From positions 1 through 32,790 of the forward strand of contig LNDN01000123.1 in NCBI GenBank assembly GCA_001464065.1: a DNA stretch of 32,790 nt, given 5' to 3'. Made by a program: the position numbers and the translations under genes. The first letter of the stretch is position 1. Every line of letters begins with the position of its first letter. Source of the DNA: Acidobacteria bacterium Ga0077522. GTDB taxonomy: Bacteria > Acidobacteriota > Vicinamibacteria > Vicinamibacterales > Vicinamibacteraceae. Below, piece by piece: positions 25,106 through 32,722 of this stretch. The notes beneath the pieces are model-generated. The model searched no databases. It was not told the DNA's origin and saw only the letters and a program-made list of their open reading frames with translations.

Positions 25106-25413
25106 GAACCTCCTCCCGCGCGACGCGAGGCTCGCATGCACGAGGTCGACGTCGCCGGGACGGCAACGAAACAGGAAACGGGATTCGATGGGAGGCGCGT
25201 CGCCGGCGGGTGGTTCGAAGGAACCGGGGCCCTACCGACGACCAACGATCGGGAAGACGCGGACGCTCATGTCGAATGAACGACGCGTGTGCGGCACGAT
25301 CCGATCGGGGCAGGCGGGTGACATCACAGAGACCTGTTTGCAGGCTATCGCGGACCCGCGACGGACGCAAACTCGTCCGAACGCCGTGTCCTGATGTGCT
25401 AGCGTGTCGCGCC
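25106..25413. other. Divergent intergenic region
   Basis: Stretch of 308 bases between the 89-residue gene and the M28 peptidase gene. It carries the GGAGGAGG ribosome binding site of the former at its left end and the -10 of the latter at its right end. I see no gene, terminator or clear operator in the middle. Confidence 0.5.
25397..25405 (+). promoter_or_regulatory. Extended -10 element of the M28 peptidase gene
   Basis: TGCTAGCGT ends 8 bases before the ATG at 25414; no -35 and no Shine-Dalgarno are visible. Suggests a leaderless message. Confidence 0.5.
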
Positions 25414-27069
25414 ATGCGATGTCCATCTCTTCGCCTCTCGACGACGGTCATCGGCCTCGTCGGGTCGACGACGCTGTTGCTGGCGGCCGGGCCCGAGCCC
25501 ATCGACCACGCCGTCAACGCCCGCATCCGTGCCGAGGCACGGGAGCGGTCGCAGATCATGCAGACCCTCCACGTGCTGACCGACGTGTACGGTCCCCGCC
25601 TGACCGGCTCCCCCAACCACCACGCGGCGGCGGAGTGGGCGGTGGCACGGATGAAGGAGTGGGGCTTCGACACCGGCACCCTCGAGCCGTGGGACTTCGG
25701 CCATCCCGGATGGCTCAACGAGCGGATGACCGCGCATGTCGTCGCGCCGGTCAAGGACGCGCTGGTCGGTGAGGTCCTCGCGTGGACCAACGGGACGGAT
25801 GGTCCGGTCCGCGCGGCCGCCGTGCACCTCGTACTGCCGGACCGGCCGACCGCCGCGGAGTTGACGACCTATCTCGAGGGCAAGGCAAGTGCCGTTGCCG
25901 GGCGCATCGTCCTCGTCGGGGCAGCCGCGAGCGTCCCGGTCACCTTCACGAAGCCGGCGATGCGTCGCGACTACGACGACCTCGCGGCGATGTTCGACCC
26001 GGTTACTCCCCGGGCGCCGCAGTTCGGTCCGGGCGGCCCTGCCGGCCGACCAGGGGCCACGCCCGATCCCGCGCGACTGACGCCCCGCCAGATCTCGGAG
26101 CAGGTCGACGCCTTCCTCATCGCGAGCAAGGCGCGGGTCCGCGTCAACGACGCCGGCCGCGAGCATGGTCAGATCCGCGCCTTCAACAACCCGAGCTTCG
26201 ATGGCAGCAAGACGTTGCCGACGCTGATTCTCCGCAACGAGGATTTCGGCCGCATCGCCCGGCTGCTCGCGGGTGGCCGCGCGGTCGAACTCGACATCGA
26301 CATCGTCAACCGCTGGTATGCCGAGGGGCGGACGTCCTTCAACGCGGTCGCCGAGCTGAGGGGCACCGACAAGGCCGGCGAGGTCGTCATGCTCGGTGGC
26401 CATCTCGATTCGTGGCATGCCGCGACCGGCGCCACCGACAACGCCATCGGCGTCGCCGTGATGATGGAGGCCGCGCGCATCATCAAGGCGCTGGGGCTCA
26501 CGCCGCGACGGACGATTCGGCTCGCGTTGTGGAGTGGCGAGGAGCAGGGCCTGCTGGGATCGAAGGCGTACGTGGCGAAGCACTTCGGCACGGCGGAAGC
26601 GCCGACGGCCGAGTTCGCCACGTTCGGCGGCTATCTGAACGTCGATTCGGGGACCGGGCGCGTGCGGGGGGCGACGGTGTTCGGCCCGTCGGAGGCGGCG
26701 CGCATCCTGCGCGAGATCGTGGCGCCGTTCGAGGATCTCGGCATCATCGGCGCCACGGCCACGAAGAGCCGTCGGCCGGGGGGCACCGACAGCACGTCGT
26801 TCAATGCGGCGGGGCTGCCGGGCATCGGCCTGCTCCAGGATCCGATCGAGTACCAGTCGCACACCTGGCACACCAACCTGGACACCTACGAGCGCATCGT
26901 CGAAGAGGACGTGAAGAAGAGCGCGGCGATGATCGCGTCGGCCGTGTATCACCTCGCGATGCGTGACGAGTTGCTGCCGCGATTCGCCAGGGCCGACATG
27001 CCCGAACCCGCGGGTGCCCCGGCAGTGGCGCCGACGACCACGGCGCCCGCGACCCCGGCGCGACAGTGA
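25414..27069 (+). CDS. Secreted M28 family zinc peptidase
   Basis: 551 residues. An N-terminal signal sequence (LRLSTTVIGLVGSTTLLLAA) leads to a start typical of these enzymes: TLHVLTDVYGPRLTGSPNH. An inserted PA-like domain (about 115-230, with VAGRIVLVGAA) is followed by the peptidase core. Zinc and catalytic residues visible: GGHLDSWH with His330 (and Asp332), TDNAIG with Asp342 bridging, GEEQGLLG with catalytic Glu376 and ligand Glu377, NVDSGTG with Asp411, and SHTWHTNLDTYE with His483 or His486. M28 enzymes are aminopeptidases or carboxypeptidases; here it should act in the periplasm or outside. The tail after 530 is Pro/Ala/Thr-rich and unstructured. A strong hairpin follows the stop. 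Confidence 0.92.
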   Translation: MRCPSLRLSTTVIGLVGSTTLLLAAGPEPIDHAVNARIRAEARERSQIMQTLHVLTDVYGPRLTGSPNHHAAAEWAVARMKEWGFDTGTLEPWDFGHPGWLNERMTAHVVAPVKDALVGEVLAWTNGTDGPVRAAAVHLVLPDRPTAAELTTYLEGKASAVAGRIVLVGAAASVPVTFTKPAMRRDYDDLAAMFDPVTPRAPQFGPGGPAGRPGATPDPARLTPRQISEQVDAFLIASKARVRVNDAGREHGQIRAFNNPSFDGSKTLPTLILRNEDFGRIARLLAGGRAVELDIDIVNRWYAEGRTSFNAVAELRGTDKAGEVVMLGGHLDSWHAATGATDNAIGVAVMMEAARIIKALGLTPRRTIRLALWSGEEQGLLGSKAYVAKHFGTAEAPTAEFATFGGYLNVDSGTGRVRGATVFGPSEAARILREIVAPFEDLGIIGATATKSRRPGGTDSTSFNAAGLPGIGLLQDPIEYQSHTWHTNLDTYERIVEEDVKKSAAMIASAVYHLAMRDELLPRFARADMPEPAGAPAVAPTTTAPATPARQ

Positions 27070-27075
27070 CGGGAC

Positions 27076-27110
27076 CGACGGGACAGGACCGCGATGGCCC
27101 TGTCCCGTCG
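27076..27110. terminator. Bidirectional hairpin between convergent genes
   Basis: CGACGGGACAGG (27076-27087) and CCTGTCCCGTCG (27099-27110) form a perfect 12-bp stem with an 11-base loop. It lies 6 bases after the M28 stop and 6 before the end of the opposing DUF1080 gene. No U-run follows, as is common in GC-rich genomes. Confidence 0.75.
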
Positions 27111-27115
27111 TGTGG

Positions 27116-28192
27116 TTACGTCCCGGGCGTCGTGATCGGGGTGACGACCAGCTTGCGGAACGAGACCTTCGAGTGGTCGCCCTGGATCATGATCGGCCCC
27201 GGGGCCAGTTCGTCGTTGTCCATCGCGCCGCCGGTCACGGCCGGCAACAGCGCGTTGTCGTGGACCTTCTTGCCGTTGAGCGTCGCCGTCAGACGATTGC
27301 CAACGACCACGGCCTCGAGCACCTGCCACTCGTCCGGGCCGTTGCCGGCATAGACGTCGGCCCGCTTCCAGCCGTAGATGTCCATCAACTGCCCCGGGTA
27401 GGCCGCCACACGCCCAGGCACCTGCAGCATCAGCTGCAGTTCGTAGCGCCCGCGCAGATAGAGCCCGCTGTTCTGGCCGGCGCCGAGATTGAACTCGGCG
27501 TCGATCTTGAAGTCCTTGAACCGCTGCTTCGTGTGCGGATTGCAGGTGGACCGCTCGCCGCGGGCCGGCACGCCGTTGGTCATCACGCCGTCGGCCATCG
27601 TCCACCGGTCGACGCAGGTGTCACCGGGCTCGGTGCCGAGACCGGCCCAGACCTCCTTGCCGACGCCGGGACCGACGATCACCACGGGTGCCCCGTAGGC
27701 ATGCGTGCCGTTGGCGTTCGAGGGCGGGAACGTCGGCTGCCGGACGCCGACCCACTTCACGGTGGCCGGGGCCGGCATCGGACGCGGCGTGGCTGGCGCG
27801 GCACCGGCTGGGCGCGGTGGCGCCGGGCACGGCACGCCTGGCGTCTCGTGCTGGCCAATCAGCTTGCCACCCTCGAGCTTCGCCCGATACAGCGGACCGC
27901 AGGACGGCTTGGGCAGCGTCTCGCCACCGCCCCCGTACTGCCACTGGAGCTCGCCGTTTTCGACCTTGATCCACGCGACCGGCGTGGCGTGGCCGCCGCG
28001 GTCGAGAAACAGGGCTTCGAGCGTGTCCCCGACCTGCTTGACGTCGAGGAAGTACACCTTCCGGACGTCGGGCCCGGTCCCCGTGATGTTCCAGCGCCCG
28101 ACGTAGGGACTCTCCTGGGCCGACACGCCAACGCCCGCGACGAGACCCGCGACGGCCATGGCAAGAGCTGACACCGCAACTGCGACACGCAT
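27116..28192 (-). CDS. Secreted two-domain DUF1080 protein
   Basis: 358 residues with signal peptide VSALAMAVAGLVAGVGVSAQ. The first domain (about 27-125) is a small beta-barrel-like unit: YVGRWNITGTGPDVRKVYFL, LEALFLDRGGHATPVAWIK, GGKLIGQHETPG. A Pro-rich linker follows (PPRPAGAAPATPRPMPAPA). The second domain (about 145-355) is DUF1080/PF06439: RFKDFKIDAEFNL, NSGLYLRGRYELQLM, MDIYGWKRADVYAG, EWQVLEAVVVGNRLTATLNG, IMIQGDHSKVSFRKLVVTPI. Related proteins hydrolyse 3-keto-glycosides. It differs from the 18801 protein by the extra first domain. A GGAGG lies 8 bases before the ATG. It follows the broken oxidoreductase gene, giving the same pairing as in the larger operon. Confidence 0.87.
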   Translation of the reverse strand: MRVAVAVSALAMAVAGLVAGVGVSAQESPYVGRWNITGTGPDVRKVYFLDVKQVGDTLEALFLDRGGHATPVAWIKVENGELQWQYGGGGETLPKPSCGPLYRAKLEGGKLIGQHETPGVPCPAPPRPAGAAPATPRPMPAPATVKWVGVRQPTFPPSNANGTHAYGAPVVIVGPGVGKEVWAGLGTEPGDTCVDRWTMADGVMTNGVPARGERSTCNPHTKQRFKDFKIDAEFNLGAGQNSGLYLRGRYELQLMLQVPGRVAAYPGQLMDIYGWKRADVYAGNGPDEWQVLEAVVVGNRLTATLNGKKVHDNALLPAVTGGAMDNDELAPGPIMIQGDHSKVSFRKLVVTPITTPGT

Positions 28193-28214
28193 CCTGGCTT
28201 CCTCCGGAGGCAAG

Positions 28215-28220
28215 ACTATA
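28215..28220 (-). promoter_or_regulatory. -10 element of the DUF1080 gene, overlapping a stop codon
   Basis: Minus-strand TATAGT contains the TAG stop (28218-28216) of the oxidoreductase gene. It is 22 bases before the ATG at 28192, leaving a leader of about 15 bases that carries GGAGG (28205-28201). Confidence 0.4.
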
Positions 28221-29123
28221 CGAGTTCGGCAGCGCCCCCTTCGTAGTACGACTGCAGCAGGGCATCCATCACGCGCGTGGCGCGGGCGCCGGTCTCGCCG
28301 GTGCTCGGGCACGAGCCCTGGCCCTGGAGCTGGTCGACGATGGTCTGCACGAGCGGTTGCTGGACGTGCGGTGGATGCGGCACCTCGAACGACTCGACGC
28401 CCGTGCCCCGCGTCACCACGACGGGCGCGTCGTCGAAGGTCGAAAACGCGAGCCGCCCGGCACTGCCGATGATCTCGACCCGGTCCGCGTCGGCGTCCGC
28501 CGTGAAGGTCCAGAGTCCCGTTCCGCGCACTCCCGACGCGAAGCCGAATGACGCACTGACGATGTCCTCGGCCCGATAGAAGCCACCCTGGTTGCTTGCC
28601 CCACCTGCCACGATGGCGATGGGTCCGAGCAGATGGTCGAGCAGGTCGATGGTGTGCGAGGCGAGATCGACGAAGAGGCCACCACCCGCGATGGCGGGAT
28701 CGACGCGCCAGGGCAACGCCTCGGCATCGAGCGCGTGGCGGCGCGTCAGCGTCACCACGACCGCGCGCACGGTGCCGATGGCCCCGTCGTCCACCAGCGC
28801 CTTGACCGTGAGGAAGCGAGGCAGCGCTCGCCGGTAGTAGGCCGTGAAGAGTGGCACGCCCGCCTTTCGGCAGGCCTCGATCATCGCTAGGCATTCCCGA
28901 TGGCACAACGCCATCGGCTTCTCCACGTAGACCGGCTTGCCGTGCCTCGCCGCGAGCTGGGCATGGACCGCATGGGCGTCTGGCGGAGTGGCCACGTAGA
29001 CGGCGTCGACCTCTGGATCGCGCACCAGCGCCTCGGCGTCGGCGTACCAGCGCGGGACGCCGTCGTGACCATCGCCGTGGCCGACGAGGCATCGCCGGGA
29101 CACACAGCACTTGTGCAGCGCAT
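28216..29123 (-). pseudogene. Gfo/Idh/MocA oxidoreductase gene with disrupted 5' end
   Basis: From about 29061 down to the stop the protein is a normal family member: GVPRWYADAEALVRDPEVDA, VYVATPPDAHAVHAQLA, VYVEKPMA with the EKP Lys, PLFTAYYRRALPRFLTVKAL, GGGLFVDLASHTIDLLDHLL and a C-terminal TGARATRVMDALLQSYYEGG. The first 45 or so residues that should carry the GxGxxG nucleotide loop are absent. A promoter and ATG are present at 29123, but that ATG reads MRCTSAVCPGDASSATAMV in a frame different from the body. The junction is a 37-bp copy (29052-29088) of part of the nearby histidine kinase gene. A GTG start in the right frame (VSRRCLVGHG) could make a protein without the Rossmann entry, presumably inactive. 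It is either a real rearrangement or a misassembly. Confidence 0.8.
29052..29088 (+). repeat. 37-bp exact direct repeat, copy 1
   Basis: Identical over all 37 bases to 30065-30101 (begins GCGGGACGCCGTCGTGAC, ends TGGCCGACGAG), with different bases on both sides. This copy lies at the break in the oxidoreductase gene. Confidence 0.95.
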
Positions 29124-29131
29124 GGCGGCCG

Positions 29132-29140
29132 AATCTAGCA
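29132..29140 (-). promoter_or_regulatory. Extended -10 element of the broken oxidoreductase gene
   Basis: Minus-strand TGCTAGATT ends 8 bases before the ATG at 29123. The same arrangement as at other starts in the window, so the promoter and start codon of this gene look original. Confidence 0.5.
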
Positions 29141-29204
29141 CACCAGGGGAAGACGACCGGCGCGCGCTGTGCAGGACGGGACAGCGGAGCGGGCCCGAGA
29201 CGCC

Positions 29205-29210
29205 TATTCT
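29205..29210 (+). promoter_or_regulatory. Possible -10 element of the histidine kinase gene
   Basis: TATTCT lies 15 bases before the ATG at 29226. A weak GGGAG occurs between them (29218-29222). Confidence 0.35.
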
Positions 29211-29225
29211 TGCGTTGGGAGACCC

Positions 29226-30299
29226 ATGCTTCACGAATTCGTCGCCGCTCACCGGGGGGAACTCCTCGCACGCTGTCGTGCGAAGGTCGCCTCGCGCGCG
29301 ACCCCGTTGCCGACCGCCGCCGAGCTGCGCACCGGTGTGCCACGCTTCCTCGACGACCTGGTCCACATCCTCGAGCGCCGCCTGACCACGAGCGACGAGA
29401 TGGACGACAACGCCGGCAGGCATGGCCGGGAACGCCTGCTGCAGGGCTTCAGCGTGACGCAAGTCGTCCAGGACTACGGCGACGTCTGTCAGTCCATCAC
29501 CGAGCTGGCCATCGAAGCCGATGCCCCGATCACGCCCGACGAGTTCCGCCGCCTGAACCTGTGCCTGGACGATGCCATCGCCCGCGCCGTCAGCGAATAC
29601 GGTCGCGAGCACCTCGAGACCGTGGTGGCCACGGCGTCGTCGCGCGAAGAAGAGCGGTTGGCGTTTCTGGCCCACGAACTGCGCAATCTGGTGAACACGG
29701 CCACCGTGGCGTTCGAAGTGCTCAAGCGGGGCGACGTCGCGATCGGCGGCAGCACGGGCCATGTGCTCGGGCGGAGCCTGACCGGCCTGCGCGACCTCAT
29801 CGCTCGCTCGGTCGAGGACGTGCGGCTGCGTCACGGGGCGCAGGACCATCGTCCGGTGGCGGTGGCGGACCTGCTGCGCGAACTCGGGGCGGCGGCCGCG
29901 CTCCAGGCCGCGGCGCGGGGGCTCACCCTGACGGTCACCGAAGGCGGCGACGACGTGACGGTGCTGGCCGACCGTCCCATCCTGTCGGCCGTGATCGTCA
30001 ACCTGCTGCAGAACGCGTGCAAGTTCACGCACGCGGGCACGGGGGTCACCCTCGGCGCCTCGGTGCGGGACGCCGTCGTGACCATCGCCGTGGCCGACGA
30101 GTGCGGCGGACTCGGTGACGTCGACCCGGAGCAGTTCTTCCGGCCCTACGAGCAGCGCCACACCGACCGGTCAGGCCTCGGGCTCGGCCTCTCCTTCAGT
30201 CGCTGGGGCGCAGGGGTGAACCACGGCACCGTGACCGTGCGGGACATCCCCGACACGGGGTGCGTCTTCTCGGTGCACCTGCCGCAGCACACCGCCTGA
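29226..30299 (+). CDS. Soluble histidine kinase with RsbRD-like N-terminal domain
   Basis: 357 residues, no membrane helix. The N-terminal 140 residues are helical and resemble the RsbRD N-terminal domain (HEFVAAHRGELLARCRAKVA, GVPRFLDDLVHILERRL, GFSVTQVVQDYGDVCQSITE). The kinase core follows: H-box FLAHELRNLVNTATVAFEVL, N-box VIVNLLQNACKFTH, G1 VADECGGL, G2 GLGLGLSFSRWG and end TGCVFSVHLPQ. The G2 helix reads SFSRWGAGVNHGTVTVRD, as usual in this group (…CRRAV.ANGG.I.VRD…) but more diverged. No partner regulator is adjacent, so it is an orphan kinase whose target is unknown. Its G1 region holds the original copy of the 37-bp repeat. The ATG at 29226 is preferred because RsbRD domains begin like this. 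Confidence 0.87.
   Translation: MLHEFVAAHRGELLARCRAKVASRATPLPTAAELRTGVPRFLDDLVHILERRLTTSDEMDDNAGRHGRERLLQGFSVTQVVQDYGDVCQSITELAIEADAPITPDEFRRLNLCLDDAIARAVSEYGREHLETVVATASSREEERLAFLAHELRNLVNTATVAFEVLKRGDVAIGGSTGHVLGRSLTGLRDLIARSVEDVRLRHGAQDHRPVAVADLLRELGAAAALQAAARGLTLTVTEGGDDVTVLADRPILSAVIVNLLQNACKFTHAGTGVTLGASVRDAVVTIAVADECGGLGDVDPEQFFRPYEQRHTDRSGLGLGLSFSRWGAGVNHGTVTVRDIPDTGCVFSVHLPQHTA
30065..30101 (+). repeat. 37-bp exact direct repeat, copy 2 (source)
   Basis: Encodes RDAVVTIAVADE in the G1 box of the histidine kinase, where it fits the conserved family sequence. This copy is therefore the likely original and the one at 29052-29088 the derived copy. Confidence 0.95.
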
Positions 30300-30320
30300 T
30301 CCCCGGACGCCGGTCAGGCG
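30293..30320. terminator. Hairpin built from two opposing stop codons
   Basis: CGCCTGA (30293-30299) and TCAGGCG (30314-30320) form a 7-bp stem, with an inner CCGG/CCGG stem in the loop. The TGA of the kinase gene and the stop of the convergent aminotransferase gene are in the two arms. Probably a bidirectional terminator. Confidence 0.55.
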
Positions 30321-31621
30321 CGGGCCGGCACGCCGGCGCCGCGCTGGGCGAGCAACGCCCTGGACGTCACCAGCAACACGCTCAGCGCCACGCCTTCGGC
30401 CGCAACCTGCACGGTGGCGAGATCCGGGAAGGTCGGCGCGATGCGCACGGTGCGGTCATCGGGGTCCTGGCCCAGCGGGTGCGTCGCCCCGGCGGGCGTC
30501 AGTTCGACGCCGGCCTCCTTGGCCGCCCGCACGAACTCACGGGCGCAGCCATCGAGCACGTCGAGGCTGATGAAGTAGCCGCCCTTGGGCACGAGCCACG
30601 AGGCCACGCCGGTGCCCCCCAGATGCGTGGCGAACGCCTCGGCGACGGCCGTGAACTTCGGCGCGACGATGGCGCGGTGACGATCCATGAGCGCGAGCAG
30701 GCCATCGGCGTCGCGCAGGAACCGCACGTGGCGCAGCTGGTTGATCTTGTCGCTGCCGATGGTGCGCTTGCCCATGCGGGCGAGGTACCACTTGACGTTG
30801 TCGGCCGACCCGGCGAAGAGCGAGACGCCTGCCCCCGCCAGCGTGACCTTCGAGGTGGACCCGAAGACGAAGGCACGGTCGGCGTGCCCATGGCGCGCGC
30901 ACGCCTCGATGAGGCTCGGGATCTCGATGCGTTCGTCGGTGAGGTGGTGCACCGCGTAGGCGTTGTCCCAGAAGATGCGGAAGTCCGGCGCGGCCGTCGG
31001 CATGGCCGCCAGCCGATCGACGACGGCGTCGGCATAGACGGCGCCCGACGGATTGCTGTACTTGGGCACGCACCACATGCCCTTGATGGCCGCATCCTCG
31101 GCCACCAGGCGCTCCACGAGGTCCATGTCCGGACCGTCGGCCCCGAGCGGCACCGGGATCATCTCGATGCCGTACTCCTGGCAGATCGCGAAGTGGCGGT
31201 CGTAGCCAGGTACCGGGCACAGGAACTTGACCACCGATTCGCGCGACCAGGGACGCGCACTGCCCACGGTGCCCTTGAGCAGGCTGTAGGCCACCGCGTC
31301 GTGCATCAGGGCGAGGCTGGAGTTGTCGCCGATGATCACCTGGGCCGGCGTGGCGCCGAACAGCGGCGCGAGCAGGGCGCGCAGTTCGGGCAACCCCTGC
31401 AGCCCGCCATAGTTGCGCACGTCGGTCTTGTCGGCGGCGAGCACATCGCCCTGCCCCGGCAGGTCGAGCAGGCCATTCGAGAGGTCGAGCTGTTCGGCGG
31501 ACGGCTTGCCCCGCGTCAGGTCGAGCGCGAGCCCGCGAGCGCGGAAGGCGTCGTACCGAAGCTGGATCTGGTCGTGAAACGCGGTGAGGTCGGCAGTCGG
31601 GACGGTCTGAAGTTGGGCCAC
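30314..31621 (-). CDS. Aspartate aminotransferase, class Ic type
   Basis: 435 residues, PLP-dependent, cytoplasmic. Features of the Asp_aminotransf (class Ic, PF12897) group: LALDLTRGKPSAEQLDLSNG near the N-terminus, DVRNYGGLQGLPELRALLAP, IIGDNSSLALMHDAVAYSLL, CPVPGYDRHFAICQEYGIEM, WCVPKYSNPSGAVYADAVVD, and FRIFWDNAYAVHHL with the Asp that pairs with the PLP ring nitrogen. The Schiff-base Lys is in FGSTSKVTLAGAG, and WLVPKGGYFISLDVLDGCAR and DDRTVRIAPTFPDL complete the C-terminal domain. It transfers the amino group between aspartate and 2-oxoglutarate. The frame is open to 31726; the GTG at 31621 is chosen because a -10-like TACCTT precedes it by 9 bases and family members start just there. 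ATGs at 31678 and 31687 are alternatives. Confidence 0.88.
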   Translation of the reverse strand: MAQLQTVPTADLTAFHDQIQLRYDAFRARGLALDLTRGKPSAEQLDLSNGLLDLPGQGDVLAADKTDVRNYGGLQGLPELRALLAPLFGATPAQVIIGDNSSLALMHDAVAYSLLKGTVGSARPWSRESVVKFLCPVPGYDRHFAICQEYGIEMIPVPLGADGPDMDLVERLVAEDAAIKGMWCVPKYSNPSGAVYADAVVDRLAAMPTAAPDFRIFWDNAYAVHHLTDERIEIPSLIEACARHGHADRAFVFGSTSKVTLAGAGVSLFAGSADNVKWYLARMGKRTIGSDKINQLRHVRFLRDADGLLALMDRHRAIVAPKFTAVAEAFATHLGGTGVASWLVPKGGYFISLDVLDGCAREFVRAAKEAGVELTPAGATHPLGQDPDDRTVRIAPTFPDLATVQVAAEGVALSVLLVTSRALLAQRGAGVPARA

Positions 31622-31630
31622 CAGACAGAG

Positions 31631-31636
31631 AAGGTA
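31631..31636 (-). promoter_or_regulatory. Possible -10 element of the aminotransferase gene
   Basis: Minus-strand TACCTT ends 9 bases before the GTG at 31621. Weak motif; supported mainly by the same geometry elsewhere. Confidence 0.3.
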
Positions 31637-31747
31637 CCCCAGGAATGCCGGCGACGGCGCGCCATGACTCCCCGTCATGGGGCCCATACCCGAACTGGAT
31701 GACTGGTGGGGCGGCGCGGGCGCCAACCCGGCGACGGACCTCGGGCC

Positions 31748-32710
31748 CTACATCAGGTCGGTGCGCCAGACGCGGATGTCCTCCGGCGGCAGCGCCAGGG
31801 CGGCGGCCCCGACGCCGAGCCGCCCCAGATACAGCCGATCGGCCGACGGCGCGGAGGCCACGACGACGAGTTGCGGCGGCAGGAACCCGGCGGGCAGCCA
31901 GCCGTGCAGCACCAGGCGCGCCTCGGCGGGATCACGCGCGATCATCGCCTGCAGGATGGCGCCGACGCGGGCACCGGTCGGGTCGCGGTCGCCGCACTCC
32001 TCGAGCGTCCACGTGCCGTCCTCGACGCTCAGCACCACATACGCCACGGCCCGCGTCCCCTCCTCGGCGACCAGGAACTGCAGTTCCCGTCGTCCTGCGA
32101 CGCCGAGACCCGCAAGCAACCGCTTTCGCGTAAAGGCGAAGGCCATCCGGCCCGCATCACGCTGCAGGTGAAAGCGCGTGCCATGGGCCGACGCCGCCGC
32201 CATGTCCACCACCATGGCGAGATCGCCGAGGTCGCCGCCGCGCACGGGCGCCATCGGCGCGCCCCGGCGCGTCGACTCCGTCACTCGCAGCGTCAGGTCC
32301 AGCGTCGGCAGCGGCGCGAAGCCCGCAGGCACCACGTCAGTGACGGCGGCCGTGGTGGACACCAGCGCGAGGTCGTCGCCTGCGGCCGTGGCCGCCTCGA
32401 CGACGCGGGCCACCAGCAGCCGCAGCGAGACACCACCGGAGTCGTCGTGTTCCACGAGATCTCCCACGCCGCAGATCCGGACGCGTCGGCCATCGAGGCT
32501 CCCCTCGAGGTCGTAGCGATGCGCCGATGCCAGGACGCGCGAGCCATCGTCGACGAGCGCCGTCCAGTGACGATGGGCACGCCCCCACGGTGACTGCGCG
32601 AGGGCGCGCTCGTAGCGGGCCCAGGACTCGCGCGACAGGCCATGGGCTGGTGGGGCCGTGGCGAGCATCTGCGTCAGGAGCGCGCCGTCGACCGGCACCA
32701 GCGTGGGCAT
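31748..32710 (-). CDS. GNAT-like N-acetyltransferase domain protein
   Basis: 320 residues. The order of segments fits a double GNAT-type fold: RVLASAHRYDLEGSLDGRRV, VRICGVGDLVEHDDSGG, VSLRLLVARVVEAATAAGDD, LALVSTTAAVTDVVPAGFAP in the first half, and RRELQFLVAEEGTRAVAYVV, WTLEECGDRDPTGARVGAIL, ARLVLHGWLPAGFLPPQLVV in the second. The VEHDDSGGVSLRLL segment replaces the usual V.P.yRg.G.g..L loop that binds acetyl-CoA, so activity is uncertain. The end (PPEDIRVWRTDLM) is typical of this small family. Substrate unknown. ATG 32710 directly follows a CATAAT -10. The aminotransferase gene lies 126 bases downstream with its own putative -10. Confidence 0.65.
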   Translation of the reverse strand: MPTLVPVDGALLTQMLATAPPAHGLSRESWARYERALAQSPWGRAHRHWTALVDDGSRVLASAHRYDLEGSLDGRRVRICGVGDLVEHDDSGGVSLRLLVARVVEAATAAGDDLALVSTTAAVTDVVPAGFAPLPTLDLTLRVTESTRRGAPMAPVRGGDLGDLAMVVDMAAASAHGTRFHLQRDAGRMAFAFTRKRLLAGLGVAGRRELQFLVAEEGTRAVAYVVLSVEDGTWTLEECGDRDPTGARVGAILQAMIARDPAEARLVLHGWLPAGFLPPQLVVVASAPSADRLYLGRLGVGAAALALPPEDIRVWRTDLM

Positions 32711-32716
32711 GCGGGC

Positions 32717-32722
32717 ATTATG
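32717..32722 (-). promoter_or_regulatory. -10 element of the GNAT-like gene
   Basis: Minus-strand CATAAT ends 6 bases before the ATG at 32710, with no Shine-Dalgarno between. Predicts a leaderless message. Confidence 0.5.

Noticed and set aside
28887-30161. Long minus-strand frame running through the kinase gene into the oxidoreductase gene
   Set aside because: No family motifs; the plus-strand kinase has H, N, G1 and G2 boxes. It only matters because it carries the frame read from the ATG at 29123.
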